Of a stretch of DNA of 64,000 nucleotides, positions 1-11,789 are shown piece after piece. The stretch comes from Thysanoteuthis rhombus (lineage: Eukaryota > Mollusca > Cephalopoda > Oegopsida > Thysanoteuthidae). Position 1 is the stretch's first letter. Every line of letters starts with the position of its first letter. The DNA lies in NCBI GenBank assembly GCA_963457665.1, contig OY735206.1:54979484-55043483 (forward strand). The letters run 5' to 3'. The notes below the pieces were generated by a model. That model saw nothing but the letters and a program-made list of their open reading frames with translations. It searched no databases and was not told where the DNA came from. The translations under genes and the position numbers were made by a program.

Positions 1-420
1 GTACTTTTCTAAAAAATCCCATTAAACTTGAAAAGAAGGATCTTCACCCAAATTGCTCTCCAGGCATTCACCTATGGAACTGAAACATGGAACCTTATCG
101 AAAAATGGGCTTTCAAACCAAGAACTATGCAAGGTGCACAGGAGAGGATCATGATTAGCATTAAATGGAGACATCAAAACAATGCACAGTATATTCGAGA
201 AAATCATAGAATCCATCATAAAACTCGACTAGGAGTTGGCAAGCCATGCTGTCAAGAATGTAAGACAGCCGCTGGACTACACAACATGGATCCGCAGAGA
301 CCGGTTTAGGAGATTCGAGCGACACTCGCAGTAGAGAGATCTGGCGTATCACGGGGAAGGTCCATGTCCAACAGTGGACGATAAGAGGATGATGATGATG
401 CTGATGATGGAGAAATATAC
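1..420 (+). pseudogene. RTE-like LINE 3' fragment, (TGA)n-tail family, copy 1
   Basis: This is the C-terminal end of a non-LTR retrotransposon polymerase and it runs in from the left window edge. One frame reads KIPLNLKRRIF, then FTYGTETWNL, then a QGAQERIM segment, the region after the catalytic reverse transcriptase core in endonuclease-reverse transcriptase proteins. From about 200 the frame shifts and a block of the 'GHVARM..RW' region is eroded. The end, REIWRITGKVHVQQWTIRG at about 335-393, is well kept and is followed at once by TGA TGA TGA. The catalytic YxDD motif lies outside the window. Several frameshifts and stops show it is dead. RTE clade is my best assignment from resemblance to insect RTE-type proteins; another APE-type clade is possible. 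Confidence 0.8.
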
Positions 421-589
421 TTCTTTCCTTAGTTGAATATCTAATACGTATCTTTTCTCTCAACGTTAAGCTAATTTCTGGAAGTTGGCAAAAGTCCTAC
501 AGTGATGACTAGCAAATAAGTATCATAGGCTAATATTTGTAATTTTGAGGCCTTGTACCAGGCTGAAGAGTGCTTAGTGATCATTTGCA

Positions 590-1035
590 TATTCATTCAC
601 TATTTTAATCAGTATCTCACTCAGAACTGCTCCGCTAATGACTCCACTTACTCACTCACTGGGGCACTCAGAGTCTGACTCATTTTTTATTCTCCCGCTC
701 ACTCGCCGACATACTTTCTTCCCTCAAACACTCACACGTCACATACTTGACGTACATACCCAATCACCTGTATGATACCTCTTCCTCCCTCTCTTTTCTT
801 CTTACATTCTCTTCAACGTTCACTCACCTTTTTTCGTTCATTGATATACTCATTGATTGTCCCGTTTTCCCGCCCAGTAACTCAATTATCAGCTCATTCA
901 GATCAACTTCTCACCTTCCTGAGAATAACGCAGCTACTCTCCCCGTCATTCACACTATCACTCACTCAACTGATCCATCACTTCATTACCTACCTAGATA
1001 ATAACTCACTTCACTCACTCACTCACACTCAAGAA
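590..1035. repeat. degenerate TCAC/ACTC-rich tract
   Basis: The tetramer TCAC and its register variants recur irregularly over about 450 bases, ending in a clean run of CTCACTCACTCAC at about 1012-1026 and a short (TC)n near 1040. The + strand is strongly pyrimidine-biased. It looks like an old tetranucleotide microsatellite broken by substitutions. Open frames across it are low-complexity S/L/F/T translations and are not credible genes. Confidence 0.5.
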
Positions 1036-2553
1036 ACCTCTCTCTCTCTCTCCAAGTTACCTTGGGCTTTTTTCTTTCTCATCACCTTCTTCTCATAGGT
1101 TTGGTCTTGAGCGCTCGCATTGAATTAACGCGGTCATCAATCCAAACAGTGTTCTGTTTTCTTTTAAAAAAATTTGTACATTTCAGATGCTGCAAAAGGT
1201 TCTGCTTCCGGAGATCAATCAGCGGTATAAATTGTTTGACACCCTCAGCGCCAACGCTTTCTTGCTTGCGTATGTAGACCATCAATAGATAAATGGGAAA
1301 TCCCTAAAGACTGCATAGTATAATTAGGAAGTTGGTATTAGTGTCAGCAGTGTGTAGAAAACAAAATGGAGACCTGACACGAATTCTAAAAGGGGGAATC
1401 CGTTTCGAACTTGTATGGTAAAGTACTTAATTAGGATCAGTCGATATTTGACGTGATGTATTGTACAGAACAGGATGTTTCAACTTAAAAAAAAAATCTT
1501 CTCTGAAGCAGCCGCTCTTATTTGGGTATATTTTTAAAGTAATCGCCCCCATTTCTTTACGAAACTAAAATGACATTTCACTTGAATTATTCATTCAATT
1601 TGACCCTTAAGTTTGGAGCTTTAGAACAAGCTCTTCAATGTTTGGATTAAAATTTGGAGTTGGAGTCTTATATCTCATCGTATGCATATAACAATTCTAC
1701 TCTCTTTTGTCAATTTTGAATCAAATATGAATTTAGGAAGCACATCAGTAATTCATTCATTTTAGACCATATGTTTGAATAGAGCTGTTTAGTTAAATTT
1801 GATAGTCTCAATTGAGAAGATTAGAGGTGTCTCAAACATACATTTTTGCATTCACCGTTGCAATTTTAGTTTTATAGGTTCATCTTGAATGTTTTCACTG
1901 ATAGAAAGAAAAATCTATGAGACAAACCATCGCCCCCTTCACGTATACTTTTGCCCCATTTGGGGAGATATCTCCTCCGTTGAGAATTATTGATGAAGGG
2001 AAAAAAACAATTAGCAGTCGGAATATGAAGACAAAGTAATGCGCACTTCTATTTCCCTTGTTAAACAGTTAGATGGAGAATGCTGCCAAATAAGTCAGAG
2101 TTGTAATTCAACCAAAGTACAAGTAAATGACTCACCGGAGCAAAATACATGCCCAAAAACAGACTATCTAAAATAATTAGACTTTTGTTTCAGGTATCCA
2201 ATTGTTGGGTTTATTGGTTTATCACGCTGTCGTTTTAAGAAAATATATAGTTTTAAGAATTCGTCACTGATTCTAACTGAGTATTTGATTATCTGCCTTT
2301 CAATTAGTTTTCTCAGAATGCACCTGGTTTATGAGAGAAGAGGTTGGAAGACAGAAGAAAATGAGAGGTTTGGGAAAAGAGAGAGAAAGAGTGAGATGTA
2401 GAGAAAAAGAAGGTTTGTTTTTGATATTGAAATGCATTCCCCTCAACAACATGCAAGAATATAACAAGTGACCTAAGGCAAAGTGCTATCTTTTTGCCAC
2501 TTTGCATTATTAAAACCTGTTATGTTGATAGTGTTTCATAAAAATTATATTAA
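1036..2553. other. no recognised feature
   Basis: About 1.5 kb of AT-rich DNA with short A and T runs. I see no gene, tRNA-like box, long tandem repeat or transposon motif on either strand. All frames close quickly. Confidence 0.5.
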
Positions 2554-2772
2554 AAAAACTACGCTGTGTTTGCCAAATGCAGCTATTTCACCATTGATCA
2601 CAGCATGGTGATGTATTGCGTAAATGCATGTTTAGTTATGGAACCAAAATGTAATGGACCTACTCCGTTCAATATGTGCATAGAGCAGGTTCTATTAAAA
2701 GAATTCGATGTGATTCGGACAGACTGTGACGAGAACGGAGAACGACGGAATACAGAGCGCAACAAAAAATAG
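2554..2772 (+). CDS. unrecognised short cysteine-rich open frame
   Basis: An open frame of about 72 codons with no ATG at its left end. An AG after a short pyrimidine stretch (CCAAATGCAG, about 2573-2582) could be a splice acceptor. The translation has five cysteines, four of them within 30 residues (VMYCVNACLVMEPKCNG, then NMCIEQ), followed by a charged tail ending RNTERNKK and a stop. Composition is less repetitive than in the neighbouring frames. I recognise no family. It could be a host exon, a relic or chance. Confidence 0.15.
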   Translation, partial: KNYAVFAKCSYFTIDHSMVMYCVNACLVMEPKCNGPTPFNMCIEQVLLKEFDVIRTDCDENGERRNTERNKK

Positions 2773-3772
2773 TTGAATTTGAAACCAGGAACGAAAAGTC
2801 CGAACAGTTCAAGATGAGAAAAGGAAAGATGAGAATGCTGAAAATTACATATGAATGGGTGCCTGGTCTCCATTGCACAGTTTTGGCAACAAAGAGAGCA
2901 CCATCTCACATGCACATGCACTTATGAAAACAACCCAGGGTTATATTATAAACGAAGACCGATTTATTTCATTTGACATACTGGTCGTACCGTACGCTCA
3001 TACTTGCAAATATTAGCGGGCGACTTCTTCAAATATATTGTTCCCCCCTACTTTCTTCCTCGTCCCCTTAGCTACAGGTCATTAATCCTAACTAGAACAT
3101 GTTTGGCTGAGGGCCAGTTGAAACGCACCGGGGGCTTCCCCCAGGGGTGCCTTGCCTCTTTGAATCTATATCTTGACTTCCCCGAACCGGCCAGTCACAT
3201 TCCTAACTTTATTGGCCGAATTTACACATGTGGCCGAATTTTTCCGTTAGGATTAAATTGATTCCGTACACCTGAATGACATACAAAACGTGTCTCTGCA
3301 TAACCACATAAGTCCCTCTTCTGACAGACACTGTGATCTTTCTGTTGGCTGTCAATGCTAATTATCGTATGTGCGTGTGCGATAGCACTCAATCCTTCCT
3401 TAAATAGCCCTCTGGCTTTGACCTCTTAAATGAGTACACACACACGCATGTAAACATACATACACACACACATAAACATATGTGTACTGAAACAAACTAC
3501 TATCGACTTGCAATTCTATCAGAGTCAAGTGACAACCCTGTCGTAGTTGTCTAATAGAAGGACACGATCTAAATCTCCTTGGAACTTTTAGGAGGTGAAT
3601 GGAACATTATTAAATGGAAATTATGTATTATAATGATTATATCTGCATCAACTTATGGACGCGTTTCTGTGCTGACAGCCTTAGGCTAAAGCAGAAAATT
3701 AGCATACACTGGGAACTATGAGCGTTCAAACATGTACACTAATGATATCAGCAAAAACCAGACACTGCTCTG

Positions 3773-3775
<3 letters not shown>
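2773..3775. other. no gene recognised; CA-rich patch and a GC-richer stretch
   Basis: 3050-3260 is richer in G and C than its surroundings and repeats the phrase TGGCCGAATTT twice (about 3211 and 3231). 3436-3485 is a broken CA/CATA run. An 85-codon + frame at 3004-3261 crosses the GC-richer part but shows no motif I know. Nothing else is supportable. Confidence 0.4.
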
Positions 3776-3820
<45 letters not shown>

Positions 3821-4385
3821 GTTAGTGTCTGCCGTTAGACATAAACCTTACCAAAGATTCACCAGGTCTCTTTATCATAGGCATTGCAGAGCCAGTACTT
3901 TCTGAAATTATCTAGCTCGAACTATCATCTCTGTCGGCTACCGCCTTGCACCTGATCTTTTGGGATCTAAATTGGGAGTTGTGATGTCCAGCAGCAGTTT
4001 GACATCATGGCAAATTGACCAGCCTCTTGCCTTTTAAGTTTTTTGTGGATTCTATGATATCTCAGACCACTGTCTTTCCTTTAATATACTGTGCTATCTT
4101 ATAATCTCTCAATGTGAGGCTGAGCATGATTTTCTCCTGAACATGCAGCGTGGTTCTCAGTTGGAGGGTCGATCTTTTAGTTAAGTTCCATGTTTCATAT
4201 CCATGTGTTGTACACCTTGCTTTTTAGGACGAGAATGATTTTCTTGTTCTTGAAAGTCGAACTTGTTCCATCGAAAGCTGTTCAACCCAGTGCGATTTTT
4301 TGCTTTATTTCTTCTTCTGATGACTCCATGGAGATTTTCTGTTCTCGGTAGATGTGGTGGTCTACAAACCGACTATCCAGTCACA
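3776..4385 (-). pseudogene. RTE-like LINE 3' fragment, (TGA)n-tail family, copy 2
   Basis: Minus-strand relic of the same family as at 1-420. Read on the minus strand it gives a segment like EEEIKQKI at the upstream end (about 4310), then GYETWNLTK, then LRDYKIAQYIKGK near 4110, then degenerate remains of the RW/GRQ region, and finally a (TGA/ATC)n tail at 3778-3820 (14 or so units). Many frameshifts and stops are present. The fragment covers only the part after the polymerase core, so it is a typical 5'-truncated insertion. Clade is probable, not proven. Confidence 0.75.
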
Positions 4386-5823
4386 GCAAAAAGATTGAAT
4401 CTGATAGGCAAATGAGGACTTACCAGATTGGGGATATAACCGTGCAAGGAGACAAGACTAAATATACCCAAACCTTACGAATCAAGTTTTGAATATGAAG
4501 ATTAGAATGGTGTTCATAATGATAAGTGCTCTTGGAACAGGGCTTTATTAACATCAAAATATAGATTTGATTTGTTACAAATTTGAGGAAGGTTTTGAAC
4601 TGCGCTGACCACAATGTTGCTGAGGTCTACAAGGATACTGTGAATGGATTTGAGGAGATGAACACCAGCTATCTGGCGTGGATCTGGAATGTTTTTTTCC
4701 TGATGTGTTGATTGTACACTATACATGGACTCAAACACAAAATAACCATACTGATAACTGTAGTAGAATCACAGGTACCAAACCTTTGAGTCTGATGGAA
4801 CCACAATACACCAATCATGATAATCACTTTCCCAGCCATCAGAGATATGGGATTAGATTGCAATAAACTTATAACTCGCTGAGCAAGTGAAACAAATAAT
4901 GAAAAGAAGGTGGTCCTCTGACCTACAACAAAAGGAAATTAGCCATGATGAATATCTCAAGTCAAGAGAATCCCCTTCGGTCTTTGTCAGGTATAAAATC
5001 AAAGAAAAAATGCAAACCTTTTCTCTCCGCTCTGTGTGGTAACAAAAGCAATGTTTGAAAACAACGATTTCACTCTCAGGACTTTTTGTTTAATGCATCA
5101 GAGCAAAAGTCTGTAATTCACCACCGATTTTATACATGGGAGAAAAAGAGAGTGTTATCCTGATAGAAGAGATTCTATCCCCCAGACAGCACTTAGTAGG
5201 AACGGGATCAGGAGTAGGCCCTGATGGAGAATGGATCAGTTGGAACGTTATACTGACAACAATAAGGATCAAGAGACGAGATTCGATTGTCAGAACGAAC
5301 AACGGATGTTAATGAATATGCTCAAAGTGATAGTGAAGGATACATCTCTATTTAATGACGTACCTGTAAAATGACTAGACTTTCTGGAACTCCGTAAGCA
5401 GGTTTCTCTGACTGCGTGAAAAACACTGATGTTTGTAAAATGTTTACCCGAAATCAACAACTCTTCTCAGACGGTGCGTTTTATTGAAATTATTTCAAAT
5501 AGCTTTTCGTCAAGTAGAAAACAATTTACGTCATCCAAAATGGCCGGAAGTATCAATTTTCTTGCTTGAAACTCTTCAGAAGATATTAACTGTTATTTAG
5601 GCCTTTGATTTTGCGTAGGATAAAAGAGCGGCAATAATGATTTACTGAGATGAATATAATTGGATTTTGGAAGTGAAGAAAGAAGCAGAAGCAGATAAAA
5701 ATACAATAAAAAAACTGAGAGTTTGATAAGAATATTTCAAATGAATATGAAACACAGGGACGGTTAAATGATATACGAGATTTTTGAGAGAGATTGAACA
5801 GGTGAAAAAAATATAAAATCTAC
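4386..5823. other. no recognised feature
   Basis: Unique-looking AT-rich DNA. Moderately open frames lie on the minus strand at 4514-4863 (two overlapping frames that would need a frameshift) and 5090-5302, and on + at about 4905-5030, but none contains a motif I recognise. No RNA gene or long repeat is seen. Confidence 0.4.
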
Positions 5824-6135
5824 TCAACGTTTTTTCACGTGGCAAAACTTACGAGTTCTGTTCGAATGGTATCCAGGCATTTTGAATATGTCAATAATCG
5901 ATCGTGCGGCTTTGATGTAACTTGGCAAACTAAGAAGAGGGGACCTTACATCACATACTCGAACAGACGATCTCCTGTTGGTTCTCTCTGAGACGCCTTT
6001 GAGTGAACATGTGTGACCGTTGTATTCACAAGGACCGAAGTCTGACCGATCTTCAAGTCTCGTGCAGGGTTTTATAAATCTCGTATCAGTCAGGTCAGTC
6101 AATTTTTTTCTCAACTTAAGTCTCACCGATTCCAT
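5824..6135 (-). CDS. unrecognised basic open frame of 103 codons
   Basis: A minus-strand frame from an ATG (MESVRLKLRKKL) to a stop, 103 codons in AT-rich DNA where frames normally close within 20-30 codons. The protein would be basic, with four cysteines in the second half and a dense Arg/Ser segment (RTNRRSSVRVC). There is no signal peptide or membrane segment and I recognise no domain. The AG/GT context is too weak to call exon borders. It may be a relic of a mobile-element gene, a single exon, or chance. Confidence 0.2.
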   Translation of the reverse strand: MESVRLKLRKKLTDLTDTRFIKPCTRLEDRSDFGPCEYNGHTCSLKGVSERTNRRSSVRVCDVRSPLLSLPSYIKAARSIIDIFKMPGYHSNRTRKFCHVKKR

Positions 6136-9041
6136 TTTTTTTATAGATAATAACTGTTTGATTGACTCTGAATATTCAACAGATAAAATAAATCATAATT
6201 TGTGGTTATTAATCTCCCTCTTTCAGATATTTCAAGATTCAGATGGTTCGAAAAGGTTACTTATTAAAATTGTATATTTTTAATTTTAAACGAATGGTGT
6301 TAATCTGGGTAAACTAATGTTCAAACGGGAATTAATTAAAGTCTAAGCATATTTGGTACCGTTAGGAAGCTTTTTCTAAGTAGAGTAATCTCCGTCTTGA
6401 CTCTCTCATAGTCTTTTGGATTAAAAAAAAGTATTGAGCATAAAACGTGAGAGGGCTCAAAAATTAAATTCACTGATTTTGGAGCAACTTCAACCAAGAT
6501 CTGCTGCATAAGCTCAGCTTACAGAAATCTAATCAAAGCTAACAGGCTCAAATTTGACACAAGTGATCTAAAAGACAATACCTTCCTTTGATCGATGATT
6601 CAATGACCAACTGGACTAATATTTGCTGATCTCGGTAGTTTCCGCAGAAGTTCTGCGTTGACCGATAATTTACCCACGCTTCTATTTACAGCTCAATGTT
6701 CGTATTTAACTTCTGACTCATCTTAACATAAAAGCATATTTGGAACCGTATGGGATACTGTTTATACACGATTGGCTTCTGTCCCGCCCACCTTAATTCT
6801 TTCCATTACATTTTCAAAGAATTTCAAGATTTTTCGAATGATTTTTTGTCGTTTTTATTGTTGCTGCTTCTGAGTATGTATCAAAAATAGATATTATAGA
6901 ATGTAAGACCCTTTAAAAGATTTATGCGATCGGAAAGAGCATTCTTTTCGTTTTGATACAAATATTGCGCTTTTATACAATTATGGTCTTCCATAGAAAT
7001 TCCTCTGACTATTGAAACACTCAAAAAATCCTATAGTTATTTATTTGTTCCAAATTTGATTATTTGCCTTTGTTACACTAGTATCACAGAATATCAGCAG
7101 TGATCTCCATTGAACGAATAAAATAAGAATTTTCAATAATCGATTTGAATAATTCCATGAAAAAAGAAAATCATGAGTTAAGATTTTTTCTCTTCACGAA
7201 TAATAATCATAAATTCCAACTCGATGTAACAAAAAAAAAAAAAATTCCCAATAAGAGGAATACTTTCACTTTATTTTCAATTTTTTTTTTTTGAATTCGT
7301 AAGTAACATTTTCTATAGAACAGCAATGAGTTTCTCTCTCAAAAAAGTAATGGAATTTATATTTTCACGTGTCTTTTGCACAGATGTTCAGATTATGCAT
7401 GATTACTCGTAAAAAAATTCACTAAATCATCAAATGACTTGAGAATGTGGTTTATAAGCAAGGGGGAAAATATTTAGGCAGTTGACAGCTTCAGTATACA
7501 AATAATGGTAATGTTTGTAATTGGAACCAAAATAATTTTCAAAAAATATCCAAAAGAGAAAATAGGCCTCTCAGAATTTGTCTAATCTTATATACATCAA
7601 TAAGTAGAAGATCATTTTCCATGATAATTAAATTTCATAATCTTTGCAGTAGCCTAATCATTAATAATTTGATGACATTTTTTTAAAGGACGAAATAAAA
7701 AGATTTCCGACGGATATTTAGACGAAAAGTGTACACCGTACTCAATTCAACAAACAAATAACAACTAACAACTTTCTGAACCAGACAAATTTTTTTTGCA
7801 TTAGTTTTTTACCAATTCAAAACAGGATGCAGAATCTGAATCTGAACGATACAATTGATAAATTTAACATTACATTAGTCGATATGTCAAAGATCCGTGA
7901 TAGTCCTTGAATAATATCGCTAAGTTAACAATTAAACAATAGTTATTAATATTCGACAAAAGGACAAATATATAAATGATCAATATTTTTGTTGAAAGCT
8001 GCGTCAAAAGAAATTGCAAAAGCTTTTATTTTGAGGAAAAAAAAGGCCTAAAACATAGGTAAATAGGTAAATTGAATTGTTCGAATGGTCATTCTTTTTG
8101 GTTGCCAAAAAATAGAATACACCGGTTTTTAGTCGATGGTCGAGTCACTTTAGCGACTACAGATCACAGTAGAAAAAAAACATCATCGGTAAATTTGAGG
8201 CTTGTATCTCCCATCCAACAAAATACATGGTTTACTTTAGAGGCATGAAACCCTTCCAAACAAAGAAATAATCAAGAAGAAGCCAAGGAAATTAATTTAA
8301 TACGAGTGTGCTTTTTTATACCAAACTGTTTTAGACTTTGACCAAACTCAGTGTATACAAAAGATAAAATATTCATTTGCAACATTAGACGAACATGTTA
8401 TAGACAAAACTGATTTTTACCAGAGTGATATAGAAAAGAGTAATGTATCCCGCTCAATGACATTCACTCCGTAGAGTGGAAAACTTCATTCGGCCTTGCT
8501 GCTTTCAAAATTCTATTCAGACTTCCCGAATATCATAAGGTGGATACTTCCAAGTATGAAGACAATGGGCTTGTATTTTGCATTGAATTATTCTGTTGTT
8601 CCAAATCACAGAGGTTAGTCGAACAGTGGGGTTTCAATGTGCAGTTCTATTAATAGATGAGGGACAAACCATAACGAAGAATAAAATAGGACATGTCTGT
8701 AAAGTCAATCAGCAGGGTAAAGTTGATTAGATATTTGCCTGAGTTGGATCGGATATATATATATATATCAGTCAAGAATCCTGACCAACTTGGGCAGTTG
8801 CTCTTGCTGGAAAAACAATATGCTGCAACAATTTCCTCGGTTCAATACAGAATCACAATCCGTTCAGCCCAATAATCAACCACTTTGAGGCAAACATATG
8901 GTTTAATTCAACTTAAAGCCCAAACATAACAAGATATAATGACAATCTTTGAGGAATGACACTGACAATAACATGTCCAATGCTGGCTTGTTTCAGATGT
9001 TGCTTGATTAGGGATTCGATAAATATTTTATGATAACAAGA
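6136..9041. other. AT-rich DNA without recognised genes
   Basis: Nearly 3 kb with frequent A/T homopolymer runs and only very short open frames. The only repeat is a short (TA)n at about 8755-8769. I see no tRNA-like box, no transposon motif and no long tandem repeat. Confidence 0.5.
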
Positions 9042-9734
9042 TTACCAGTCCAGTACTTGCTCAGTACTCTTGATCTCTCCATCGCTGGGGTAGCTGTCCC
9101 AATCATATGTTACAGTTCTAATTCCTTCAAACATAACTTTTGTATCAATAATAATAATTCTTTCAGCTTTATCTTTGGCACTTTCTTTGTAAGGTGTTAT
9201 TTATCAAATAATCAGAAATTCTCTTGAAGCAAACTATATCTGATCTACTACCAATTTCTGCAAAATAAATTGATTCCCTATATCTGTACCGTTATTCATT
9301 TTCAACCTCTCTGGTCCATAAGCATCTTCGCCATCTCCAATAACATTCATCTTTTTGTGAGCCCCCAAAAGAGAATAGTGCTCTGCTTCAGATTCTTGCC
9401 GAATATAGAAACGGTTGAAATTATTCAAGCTCTCCGATATTATTTGTCTACCTGAACAAGCCGTTGATAACCTCTTTCCGGTGGTGAAATGTTTATGACA
9501 AGACTGGTAACGACATTCAGATGTTACAAAATAATTGCAATCTATTACTCTTGTCTTTAAAGTGCAGTTGACCAAAAACGAGACGGATGGGAAATTCCAT
9601 ATGGTGTTGTATGTGTTTGTAGCGAGAATGTTTGGAAAATGAATCAGTGTCGTGGGCTCGGAAAAATTAAGTTTTCACTCATTCAGACTGTTGATTTGTT
9701 CGTCGGAGGCTCGAAAATATGGCTCTCTTCTCAT
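9042..9734 (-). pseudogene. unidentified coding relic of about 230 codons
   Basis: On the minus strand a single frame can be followed from an ATG at 9734 to a stop at 9042 with only four internal stop codons (one near 9678, one at 9234-9236, two adjacent near 9190). An AT-rich random frame this long should carry many more. The longest uninterrupted part, about 9236-9675, includes the phrases PTTLIHFPNILATNTYNT, SECRYQSCHKHFTTGKRL, QESEAEHYSLLGAHKKM and GDGEDAYGPERLK. After the double stop the same frame resumes with KDKAERIIIIDTKVMFEG and VTYDWDSYPSDGEI. Cysteines cluster in the first half. I do not recognise the family. It reads like a once-functional protein gene, possibly from a mobile element or virus-like integrant, now inactivated. 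Confidence 0.45.
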
Positions 9735-10098
9735 AATTGCAAGAGACAATTACTACATTCAAACTTCTCTGACCAGAAATCTGCTATCTGATTTCCAAAT
9801 ATGCTCTGATCCCGACCAAAAAAATGTTAATAATGCAAAATAGCCATTGAATCATTTTCACAGAGAAAACACCCTTAACTCCATTTAAACATATTTTCCT
9901 TTTTTTATCATTCATACAATTCATATTTGTGTGTTTGTGTGTGTGTGTGGGGGGGGTGTATTTGAATGTATTTAACTAATCTATGTTAGAAATAGGTTTG
10001 ATCACGTACTTCTACGTTTCATAAAGTATATGGATTTTTGTCAATATTGCTGAAGAGGGTTAATCAAGAGTTTTGGTCATGATATTTTTGTAATCAAG

Positions 10099-10101
<3 letters not shown>
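9735..10101. other. no gene; short GT/poly-G tract
   Basis: Contains an interrupted (GT)n at about 9926-9949 followed by a run of G at about 9950-9957. Nothing else is recognised. Confidence 0.5.

Positions 10102-10169
<68 letters not shown>
10102..10169. repeat. (TA)n microsatellite
   Basis: Uninterrupted alternating TA, about 34 units. The YIYI open frame across it is an artefact. Confidence 0.95.
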
Positions 10170-10170
<1 letters not shown>

Positions 10171-11359
10171 TGGTCGATGGGCATTTGTGTTAAATTTGAG
10201 CATTTCAGATTTGTTTTAACTCTAATGAGCCAAGAAGGAGTGCCAAGCCTTGGTTGTAGTGTCAACTGGAAAACAGTGAGTTTAATTCTTTGACCCTCTC
10301 GTGCCCTAATGCTGATAGCTTCCCCAATCCTAGGAGGGAAGATTTATATATTTTGATTTGACAATACCGGAAGACCATCCAAGACAAATGACACTTCATT
10401 TCTGCGTTTCGCACATTATGAGCTTCATCTTTTCACCTTTAGGGGACCAGTGCTTCTGCAGTAATGAGATGTTTAGGTGATATCAATGTAGGATTTGATT
10501 TATGAGAGAATTTATGTCAAATGAACTGAAGGATATGTTCCAGTGTCTGTTCAATACAACATGGGTATCTGAGAATGTAGTTAAAGAGCATGAGGGTTGA
10601 GTTTCTAGTGATTAGGGGTTAGTTTGCTGATGGATATTGTGTGTGGAATGCATAGGGTGGCGTATGTGTCATGACCTTATGGAGATCATCTGTTCGATAC
10701 ATTATCACCTGGGCTCTTGGAATCAACAAATGTTCTGTTTGGTGTGATTTAGAAATTGATTAATGGAAGAGTTCAGGTTAGAAAAGAGGGAATCGAACCA
10801 GCTAGTCATGTGTGTTAGTGGGTACATAGGGTTTATGAGAATCAGTGAATGAAAATGTGTATGTATGTAGGTGAGTTGATAAGTGTGTGAATGTGTGTGT
10901 GTTGGTATGCATTACAGTAGTAAATGAGGGACGGTGTGTTACATCAGCTTTTGGGAGGGGTAATGAAGACTTTTGGGGTGTAGTATCATACTTGGGTAAT
11001 GTATTTCACTTGATGATGGATCTTGCTAAATGTGGACTGAGGTTTGAACCCCCTGGTTTCTAAATAACTGAATCACTTTGTGAAATGAAAAGTGATTCAA
11101 TAGATCTTCTGTGCTTTCTTTATGTTCTCATTTCCTACCAACACTCATTTGCACTCCTTGTTTATATATTAGTGATCTATATATCAACTTATCTGCCGAA
11201 AAGCACAACAAAACTCACATTCGATCTTATACATTTATGCACTCATTGTGTGTAAATTATTGACACGATTTTTTTTGATGAAAAGGATTATCATTCTGAA
11301 CACAAATATACATGGAACACAAACCGATAACATGGAGCTAAACAGAATAACATATGCAA
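10170..11359. other. T/G-biased + strand, no recognised gene
   Basis: From about 10280 to 11050 the + strand is rich in T and G and poor in C, with short TGTG and GGG runs. The same bias is seen in the flanks of the LINE copy at 20.3 kb. No credible open frame or RNA gene is seen. Confidence 0.4.
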
Positions 11360-11789
11360 TCTTATGACAATAAAATGAAAAAAATACTATTTTCAGTTTT
11401 ACTTCTTTTCACTCCTGATATTTTTTGTCACATCTTTATGCTTTCTCTCTTCTTTTGTTCTTCTATTTTATTTCATATTCCTTGCAATATTTTCCGTGTT
11501 TCCTTCTTCCTTTTCTTGTTATCCTTTTTCTTCTTTACGTCCTTTCTTCTTAACATATGTCATTCCTTTAATTCTCAATCATTCCATTTCCCATGTATTT
11601 CCCTACTTTATTTTATGTGTTCCATTTCCTTTTCTGTCATTCTTCCTTCCGTATTTTCTACTTTTCCTATTTGGTTTTTCTTCTTTCCTTTAGTGTTTCT
11701 TCCATTTAAAAAAAAACAATTTTCCTCTACCTACCGTCTTTTTTCCTTTTTTATTTTCTTTTTTGCTTTTTTACTTTTTAACTCTTTTC
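11360..11789. repeat. pyrimidine-rich (TTCTTT) low-complexity tract
   Basis: A nearly homopyrimidine + strand made of TTC/TTT/CCT words, interrupted by one A run at about 11708. It leads into the 50-bp minisatellite and may be its older, more decayed end. The long F/S/L-rich open frame here follows from composition and is not a gene. Confidence 0.6.

Noticed and set aside
3776-3820. CRISPR array
   Set aside because: Regular ATC triplets without spacers, in animal DNA; no direct repeats with unique spacers exist in the window.
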